Source: Serpula lacrymans var. lacrymans S7.9
Taxonomy: Eukaryota; Basidiomycota; Agaricomycetes; Boletales; Serpulaceae
Direction: 5' to 3'
Length of the DNA stretch: 64,000 bases
Assembly (NCBI RefSeq): GCF_000218685.1
Contig: NW_006763293.1
Coordinates: 800,720 to 864,719, forward strand
In this document: positions 57,114 to 64,000 of the stretch, piece by piece
Position numbering within the stretch: position 1 is the first letter of the stretch
How the letters are laid out: every line of letters begins with the position of its first letter
Notes under the pieces: generated by a model
Seen by the model: only the letters and a program-made list of their open reading frames with translations
Database searches by the model: none
What the model was told of the DNA's origin: nothing
Position numbers and translations under genes: made by a program

Positions 57114-58022
57114 ATGGGCCTTACAATATCGACTCTTTTTTCATCGTTGTCGTCACTGGTACGATGGAGCAAAGACCAAGATGTCCGAATACTGATGCTG
57201 GGGCTTGATTCTGCGGGGAAGGTATGCATTAGTCACTCGTGCTGGACGCCTCATTTCTGAGCATCGGACCATCGTAACTGGGGTTTTGCAGACTACAATA
57301 CTATACCGACTACAGGTGTGTATTGATCCGCATTGTTTTTGCAAGACCTCACTCATCTTTGGCGAAGATTGGTGAAGTAGTTTCTACAATACCCAGTAAG
57401 TAGTAAACTCAGGGTGACATTGCACGACGCTTACATTTGAATCAAGCTATTGGGTTCAATGTGGAAACAGTGCAAGTAAGTCGGGTCATCGTTGCATATA
57501 AATGCCTGGCTGTAATGGGCTTGGCAGTACAAGAACATCAAATTTCAAGTATGGGACCTTGGTGGCCAATCAAGTATACGGTGCGTTCCCTCAAATTTAC
57601 CATTAAATTCCAACAATAGTTAATTATTACTCCTCAGGCCATACTGGCGGTGCTACTTCCCAAACACTTCTGCCATCATATACGTCATCGACTCCTCTGA
57701 TCATGCCCGCCTAGCGACATCACGAAGTGAGCTGTTGACAATGCTGTCGGAAGAGGAACTTGCTGGAGTCCCGCTGCTTGCGTTTTGCAATAAGCAGGAT
57801 GTTGAAGGTGCTTTGAAGCCAGAAGAAATTAGCGAGCAACTGGGGCTCGCAGGTGGAGAGAAATCAAGGCAGTGGAGTGTTCGAGGAAGTTGCGCCACCA
57901 AAGGTGAGGGTCTGGAAGAGGGGCTGGATTGGTACGCAAATATCTCCATCATCTGTTATACTTTGGTGGTATAACTGATAATAATGTCTGACAGGTTGGT
58001 AAACGCGATACAGAAGAAATAA
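57114..58022 (+). CDS. Small GTPase Arl1
   Basis: Seven exons: 57114-57221, 57292-57315, 57368-57395, 57447-57475, 57528-57580, 57638-57931, 57995-58022, 187 residues. Gly2 (MGLTISTLF) is a likely N-myristoylation site. Motifs: P-loop GLDSAGKT (30-37), switch I IPTIGFNVE, switch II WDLGGQSSIRPYWRCY, NKQD and SCATKGEGL. Arl1 acts at the trans-Golgi, recruiting GRIP golgins. Exons of only 24, 28, 29 and 53 nt make it invisible to ORF calling except for the sixth exon. Confidence 0.93.
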
Positions 58023-58715
58023 ACATTTCTTGGTTTCCGCAGTGTCCATCCTTGACGCGCTGTCCTATTGGATCGCATTTTGTTTTATCCCTTGGTGCTT
58101 CTTTGTCTTCTCTGACATTTGTCTATAATTTCGAACAATCTGGCATACCCATCTGTAACCCAAGAGTATTGATACTGCATCTAATTTTGTCGCTATAGAT
58201 ATTGATCTTCTGAATGTCAGCTCTCAGTTTTCTTAATGCTTGCTGCTATTTTAGCCACGTTCTCGACTTTGTTGAAGGTAACTCAACGACGTCCTTTTCA
58301 TATGATACACCATGAGTTCGCGTAGAACGATTGTTTTTCTTATGTGCGTCCGCTCTGTTTTCAATCAATATCGACTGATCGCTCTGCAAACAGAAAATTG
58401 CTATTAATGGATCTAGTATAAGAGTTGAACTATCGTTTCAGTGAGATATCGTGCTGACTTTAGGCTTTTCTCCAGGTTGTGTCAATTGCGTTTTACTATG
58501 CAAATCAATTTGTGAAAATTATGGAACCGGCGGTCCCAGGGACCGCTAAATGGCTTGCTGGTATTGCCGATGAAGGTGTCGCAGATATAAAATTAAGCCA
58601 GCTATCACCTCCAGGATATCTTAATGGGAGCCCATTATCATCCAAGGACAGCCAAGTTGTAGTTATTGTGCTTCTGGGGGTCAACGAAGGTTGGAAGTAT
58701 CAGCAATGGGATATG
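58023..58715. other. Convergent region with a possible unrecognised short exon
   Basis: Between ARL1 and CDT2 3' ends. A plus-strand stretch (about 58480-58640, after a CTCCAG acceptor-like site) encodes a globular-looking peptide (YYANQFVKIMEPAVPGTAKW) that could be an exon of a small gene starting near ATG 58313. No complete splice model was found. Confidence 0.25.
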
Positions 58716-60520
58716 TCATGCATGTCCTTGCGTCGACCAACTCCAATTCCATCGCTGCTCCTCGGGCTCCGCAATGCATTTCTTGTACACCTCCACATCT
58801 GGCCTCCAAATCCGCACTGTGTGGTCATCTGCGCAAGATGCAATCATGTCCTCCGCCCAATCAACAGCGCTTATTTCGCCTTTTTGGCCTTGTAACTGCA
58901 CCCCGTTTGGTAACCATGCTGGCGCTGACCTTGTAGAAGGAGAAACGAACGTCCTGGATGCGTTACTGACATCAAACAGGAACATGCTCCCATCCTTGTC
59001 TGAGCTGCCACTTGCAAGCCATCTACCACATGGAGAGACAGCCACCTGAACATAGAACGAGCTTATGCGCATGTTAGGGTGCCCGTATGACCCTAGAGGC
59101 ATGAGAAAAGGAAGGGAATAGGTGTGTAGATGCGAGTCAGCGCCAGATGCGAATATGAGGCCAGCAGTAGGGCCTGCTCCCATCGCCAGACTAGTGATGC
59201 CACGCGGACGTCGAGTGCCGTTCATGATTGTGGGATCTAGCATGGAGAGAGATACAGGAGCAACGGCAGATTTGGCGGTTTTGTTTGATCCTTTCCCATT
59301 TGGTATTGCGGTCGGTAGACGAAGGTCCCAGAAACGCAGAATCCTACAGGAGAAGTCAATCCAGATGCTTCATGATATTAGCGAGTCGACTTACCCATCA
59401 GAGGAGCCACTGCTTATCAGACCATGGGGCTGGCTATTAGGATAGATCAAGCCTGTAACGCTTTTTGGCAATGGAAGCACTTTCTTCTTCCTTCCTTTTG
59501 AAGTATCCTGGCCATGTGCTGCTGGAATTACGAGAACCGGTGATAGTACAGATGTCTTGTTTTCGGCATTTTGACTACTGTTGAGCCTCAGATCCCACAC
59601 GCAGATCGACCCATCCCTTCCTCCTGAGCTTAGTAGGTCGTCGTGGGTCGGATCCCATACTACACATTTCGCGGTTCCACTATGTCCTCGCAACACATAG
59701 AGGCTTTTCTGAGTTTCAACAGACGATACTCGGATTGACTTGTCTCCAGATGCTGTTGTTAAGAGGGAATCGTCATTGCTCCATTGTACATCGAATACCC
59801 CATTGTTGTGTGGTTGATAGGTGGTTCGCTGTGGTTCTGTATAACACAATTAGACATTAAAATATCCCATGAATGCAAGAAGGGAATACCGTAGTCCCAG
59901 TCTCGTCTTTTTAAAGTGTTAACGACTATTAGTGACCCTTGCTCTGTAGCCACGGCGATAAGGGGACGGCCACCATTCTTTGCGCCTGAACAAGCACGTA
60001 GTGTTTGATCAAAAAATGAAAAATATTGATATTGACAGAAATTACCATGAGAGTACGAGCATGCATATGGGAGGGTAGTATCGGTACTTTCAAACGTGGA
60101 GTAGCATCGATATACGTCAGATTTATGGGAAGAGACAAATGATCGTAGTATGGAATGTGAGGATACTAAAAGCTGGTCAGAGATATGAGCGATGGATCGG
60201 TAAGGACACTCACGCATGTTCTGCCGTACGCCATTGGGACGACATATTGACGCAGCAGCCATCTCTCCGAAGACTGTTTGACGTCGCACTCTGCTCTTGA
60301 CAACGACCACGTCGTCATCACTATCGGATCCATCTTCTTCACCTTTGGGGGACAACTTTGGCCTTTTGGGAGCATATTCATCCAAACCAGAATAGGGACG
60401 CTTGGCTTTTCCGTTCGCTGATAGTGAAGATAAAGTATGTGAGGGTACGGGTACTCCGTCATTACAATGAATGTTCGTGCTGTTGACAAGAACAGACGAA
60501 TACAACTCAGAGCTGTTCAT
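58716..60520 (-). CDS. CRL4 substrate receptor Cdt2 (DTL) WD40 protein
   Basis: Five exons on the minus strand: 60214-60520, 60046-60165, 59890-59985, 59395-59836, 58716-59343, 530 residues. The N-terminus has an acidic/basic linker (PKRPKLSPKGEEDGSDSDDD), then WD repeats including NNGVFDVQWSNDDSLLTTAS, CVVWDPTHDDLLSSGGRDGS and VWDLR. Two repeats end in WDxR (VWDLR, FWDLR), the DWD box that binds DDB1. Order and insert (Lys-rich VIPAAHGQDTSKGRKKK) fit Cdt2/DTL, which targets Cdt1 and other PCNA-bound proteins for ubiquitylation in S phase. Other WD40 proteins cannot be fully excluded. Two ACGCGT boxes upstream fit cell-cycle control. Confidence 0.85.
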
Positions 60521-60647
60521 TGGTGTCGACAATTCCGAGTCCGCTCAAAGAATAAAATGTATGAAAATGTTGTGTGCGACGTGCCGGGGAAGAAGAATGA
60601 CCACCGTTCGGATTTTTACGCGGTCGAATATACACATGTTGCGTTGA

Positions 60648-60690
60648 ACGCGTCCCCAGTGGTGATAAACGCGTCGCGTCGCATCACGTG
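60648..60690 (-). promoter_or_regulatory. Two MCB boxes and a CACGTG upstream of CDT2
   Basis: ACGCGT at 60648-60653 and 60669-60674, 130-155 bp upstream of the CDT2 start, plus CACGTG at 60685-60690. ACGCGT (MluI cell-cycle box) is the MBF core driving G1/S genes in fungi. Two copies 21 bp apart before a replication-licensing gene suggest S-phase transcription. Confidence 0.55.
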
Positions 60691-60699
60691 ACTAGTATC

Positions 60700-61294
60700 A
60701 GCGTGTCCCGGCGCTGTGGTGGCGACCGTGGTAACGCCTTGGTGGCCTTCCAAATCGGGAAGGACCACCATTGTTGAATCGGGATCCGTCGAAGAGCAGC
60801 ACCAGATACACCACTGGTCACCATGAATCCGGCAGGAGTACATGAGCAGTACATTGAGTGCATATAGGAAACTATGAAGAGAAAGAGCAAAGATGACATA
60901 TGTAATCAGTAATAAAACTAAGTGAAACTCAGCTGCTGCCCGAGAGGCTATAGAAACGACTTTATTATTTACCTAAGTGAAACTACAATAGATGTTAGTT
61001 TAAGGTGATCTCTAATAAATGTAATGTAACATACCTCAGCCGCTGCCCAAGAGGCTATAGAAACGACTGAGGTATTCCTATACTAAACCCCCTACTACTT
61101 ATAGTCGGAGGTGCTACTCGCTACAGTATAATGACTCCTAGGAGTACAATTGTGCTCCTAGGAGAACAATAGTTACTCCATGGAGTGGTGGATATGCTCC
61201 ATGGAGAACAATGGCTGCTTTGGCAGAGACCGGGTTTATCCGGTTTTGTCAATCAGTTCTATCTATTTGAATGAAATCTCAGGCTACATGTAAC
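60700..61294. other. Intergenic, tandem unit, palindrome array
   Basis: No gene. A CTCAGC-GCTGCCC-AGAGGCTATAGAAACGACT unit occurs twice (about 60929 and 61037, ~108 bp apart). The second is bracketed by ACCTCAG...CTGAGGT inverted ends. Confidence 0.5.
61135..61206. repeat. Four 10-bp palindromes at ~21-bp spacing
   Basis: CTCCTAGGAG at 61135 and 61155, CTCCATGGAG at 61176 and 61197: starts are 20, 21 and 21 bp apart, about two helical turns. Lies 90-160 bp upstream of the Gypsy-2 LTR. Confidence 0.75.
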
Positions 61295-61710
61295 TGTTAC
61301 GATTTGTCTACCTCTATTACGGACTACTCATTTCTCTTTACTCATCGGTTATACCATCGGACCGATGACTCACATCCCTCACATACACTTCCGCTCCTCT
61401 CGCACTTCTATTACTTTGTATAGTACTCAGTCCTCAATGGACAGACCTACCCTAGATAGGACGTAACTCCTATCGCCGACTTACTTCTCTATAAATACGC
61501 TTGTAACAGTAGTAGTATTCTCCAATACGATTCTACGCAGTTCACGCTTACAAAGCTAGAACTTCCAAGATCAGACTTCCATACGGAAGAAGACCAACAA
61601 CCGTTGGAATCCCTCTATTCAGAATTACATCCTCGAACTTGTCTTTGGATAAGTCTCCTTGAACAAACTCGACGAACCCTCAGACTTTGTTAAGCACTTT
61701 GTGCGTAACA
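61295..61710 (+). repeat. Gypsy-2 5' LTR
   Basis: 416 bp, TGTTACGATT...GTGCGTAACA. TATAAATA at 61491-61498 lies 34 bp before AATACGATTCT (61525-61535), the probable transcript start. The preceding pentamer GTAAC would be the target duplication; the right end lies outside the window. Confidence 0.85.
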
Positions 61711-61712
61711 AA

Positions 61713-61723
61713 AGAATCGTATT
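61713..61723 (+). other. Gypsy-2 primer site, self-priming type
   Basis: AGAATCGTATT, two bases after the LTR, is the exact reverse complement of AATACGATTCT (61525-61535). Compared with Gypsy-1 the pairing is conserved but the bases differ. Confidence 0.75.
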
Positions 61724-61773
61724 CCATACCAGAAGTCCCACCTATTTAGGTTTGGGAAGAAAAAGCCGACAAT

Positions 61774-63051
61774 ACGTCGCAACGACCGAGAACCAGATCT
61801 CAGAGAGCAGGAAGAAGCTCAGACGATTTACAGACACAGACAGCAACACCCCCGACATCGTCCAGACAAGGAAGGATAGCAGCACCACCCCCCTTCCCTC
61901 AACCAGACGTCACCCGACTCCACACCAGAGAACAGGCAGACGCATTCTACGGAGCCAGAACACGTTGGCTACAGTTCTACGCGGAAAGTCATCCACAACT
62001 AATCCCCAGAACACAACACGATCCTCCAGTAACCACAGAAAACATCTACAACAAAGACGACTTCGAAGAATACGCAGCGGAAGGTGAACCAATACCCCTT
62101 CCCACACCACAGATACTCCCCACCGCACCCAACCCATCTCCTACCCCACCTACCTACACCATGTCAAACGCTACGACACCCAAACCCACTATGATTGGGA
62201 AAATCGACGACTTTGATGGGACCCCAGACAAGGCCCAAAGATGGATATCATCCACTGACTTACACTTTGACATCAACGACACCATTTATACCTCTGACAA
62301 GAAAAAGGTGTACGTAGCTCTCAGCTACATGAAGGACGGAACCGCCGCCTCATGGAGTGAAGCCAAGATGACCGAATACAAAGACAAGAACGCCTACCCC
62401 ACATGGGCAGATTTTATGAAAATGTTCACAGCCAGTTTCAGAACAGCAAATGTCAAAGGAACGGCTTCGGCCGCCTTGATGAAAATGAGGATGGAACCAG
62501 GAGAAAATGCAGTAGCATTCAACTCGAGGTTTATGCTAGATGCCGGGAAAAGCGGCATCAACAACGAAGCCATGATCGTGTTTATCAAAAGGCAATCCGA
62601 CCCCTCCTCCTCCGCGGAGCACTCACCAGAAAGGAACTGGTCACCATTGAAGACTGGATGAACACGGTGGCCAACCTAGATGCCAACTGGATCAGTGCCA
62701 ACACCATCTCGGAAGGAACGTGGGGGGCCAGAAACAAAGAAAGACAGTACGACAAAAATCGCAAAAGTGGACCATCCACCAGCGTGAAAAGGCTGACCAA
62801 AGACGAAGAAGAAACCAGGAGGAAGGAAGGAAGGAAGGTGCTTCATATGCAACGAAAAAGGACACATCGGGAGGAATTGTAGGAACAAAGGAAAGACTCC
62901 CGAAAGAAAGGTACGTCAAACCGAAACTGAAAATGACGTCAAGACAGTGGTAGAAGAAGACAGGGTCCAAAACATCATGAGGATGTGGAGGGAGTTGGGA
63001 GAAGACCAAAAAGCTGAGGCGATGAAAGAATTAGAAGACGAGGGCTTTTGA
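61774..63051 (+). pseudogene. Gypsy-2 gag, broken
   Basis: The reading frame corresponding to Gypsy-1 gag starts at ACG (61774-61776) where Gypsy-1 has ATG, so the start codon was lost by a T-to-C change (or an alternative start at ATG 62161 is used). Capsid from 62161; frame change near 62590; zinc knuckle near 62840-62880, also frame-shifted. Ends at TGA 63049-63051. Confidence 0.75.
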
Positions 63052-63068
63052 AACGACGGACTACCCCG

Positions 63069-64000
63069 ATGTTAGTACCGTCGAAAATGGCAACTGTAAC
63101 AATAGCAACGATCAATGCCAACTCTTTATGAATCGATTGCTCGTTAAAACAGAAAACCATTGGAACCAAAGCCCTGATAGATTCAGGAGCTATGGACGAC
63201 TTCATGGACACAAAATTCGCCATTAAAAACCGACTCCCCCTCCAAAAACTCCCGACCCCTATAACGTGTAAAAACGTTGACGGAACCACGAACAAAAACG
63301 GAAAAATTACGCATTGCACCTATCAGAGAATAGACGCAGGAGGACAAAACAGGTTTACAAAGTTTCTATTAACCAGACTGGACGGAGAAGACGTATTGCT
63401 AGGCTTCCCCTGGTTACGAAAAGTCAACCCGGTCATTAACTGGAAAGACAAAGAATTACCGTACTCAGACAAACACTCAATCAGGACAAACCAAACTACC
63501 ACGGAAACAAAAATCAGGACAACCACAGTAGACGAGGACGAATACGAAACCATTCACAGATACGTATCCGACCACACACCCTATCCTCGAACCACGATTC
63601 GGTTAAAAGTCAACTCGGCAATGGAACACGCACAAATACACGGAGAAAGAAAAGAAAAACATATCCTCCCAGATGAATATAAGGGCTATTCAGACGTCTT
63701 TGACAAGAAGAAATCGGAAAGACTCCCCAAGCGACGGGAATATGATCATGTAATCAACATGAAACCGGAATTTGTACCAACGGATTGCAAACTGTACCCA
63801 CTGGCACCAAAGGAAGATGAAGCGTTAACGGAATTCTTGACGGACAACTACAGAAAGGGATACATCAGGCCAAGCAAGTCGCCACAGGTGTCCCCCTTCT
63901 TCTTCATTGGCAAGAAGGACGGATCACTCCGACCATGCCAAGATTACAGAAAACTAAACACATATACCGTAAAAGACCCATATCCACTACCCCTGATACC
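63069..64000 (+). pseudogene. Gypsy-2 pol, N-terminal part (protease, RT start)
   Basis: Starts ATG 63069. A TGA at 63129-63131 interrupts where Gypsy-1 has Gln. Protease active site is ALIDSGAMDDF, with the catalytic Asp intact. RT begins (GYIRPSKSP, KKDGSLRPCQDYRKLN) and continues past 64000. The stop makes it non-functional unless read through. Confidence 0.82.

Larger units (their letters stand above)
61295..64000 (+). mobile_element. Ty3/Gypsy chromovirus (Gypsy-2), 5' part
   Basis: Second element of the same lineage as Gypsy-1, entering at 61295 and running off the window during RT. It contains the LTR, self-priming site, gag and the first ~300 codons of pol. Gag capsid (MSNATTPKPTMIG) and protease are clearly related to Gypsy-1 but diverged, and the LTR sequence is different. 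It is degenerate but keeps the protease Asp that Gypsy-1 lost. Confidence 0.9.

Noticed and set aside
60905..61090. Possible hammerhead-type ribozyme at the GAAAC motifs
   Set aside because: The CUGANGA core is missing, so a hammerhead fold is not supported.
1..64000. CRISPR arrays, operons, rRNA genes
   Set aside because: None seen; the window is eukaryotic, and the direct repeats present are LTRs or degenerate tandem units.

Overview
This window comes from a filamentous basidiomycete, most likely an Agaricomycete (mushroom-forming fungus). The host genes carry many very short introns (about 50-65 bp). The gene set is fungal: Kcs1, Qcr9, Fmn1, Taf8, Ime4, Cwc21, Arg8, Hem1, Arl1, Cdt2. The repeats are chromodomain Ty3/Gypsy and Ty1/Copia elements. 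A 100-base run of N at 6723-6822 marks a scaffold gap. All coordinates, splice sites and translations were worked out by eye; family names rest on recognised motifs, not on searches.

Left part (1 to about 22,000): almost entirely transposon-derived. From left to right it holds a chromovirus relic (chromodomain plus 3' LTR), a Copia pol relic split by a 699-bp solo LTR, a large inverted repeat around the gap, an ~800-bp terminal-inverted-repeat element with a tRNA-like core, and solo LTRs with clean 5-bp target duplications. The largest object is a minus-strand RecQ-type helicase pseudogene (about 10,150-22,000). It is split by three solo LTRs of one family and by a complete 8.1-kb Gypsy element (11,998-20,117). 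That Gypsy element is itself split by the tRNA-containing element and by another solo LTR, so at least three layers of insertion can be read.

Middle and right (22,462-60,520): a compact euchromatic block of ordinary genes. In order: KCS1-like inositol polyphosphate kinase (+), QCR9 (-), mitochondrial uS11 (+), riboflavin kinase FMN1 (-), TAF8 (+), a SNAPC4-like multi-Myb protein (-), SND2/TMEM208 (+), three tandem paralogs of an unnamed membrane-anchored coiled-coil family with a cysteine-rich C-terminal domain (-), an Sfr1/Mei5-like recombination mediator (+), an SDR enzyme (+), the m6A methyltransferase IME4/METTL3 (+), an ABHD5/Cld1-type hydrolase (-), CWC21/SRRM2-like (+), acetylornithine aminotransferase ARG8 (+), 5-aminolevulinate synthase HEM1 (+), a WKF-domain nucleolar-type protein (-), ARL1 (+) and the CRL4 receptor CDT2 (-). 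Several pairs are divergent with short shared promoters.

Right edge (61,295-64,000): the 5' part of a second Gypsy element related to the one on the left, with LTR, degenerate gag and the start of pol. It runs off the window. Comparing the two Gypsy copies shows an 11-nt LTR/primer-site complementarity that covaries between them, the signature of Tf1-type self-priming.

The best candidates for undescribed biology are the tandem coiled-coil membrane protein family (34.2-40.5 kb), the tRNA-cored TIR element, and the self-priming chromoviruses with an extra zinc-knuckle ORF.
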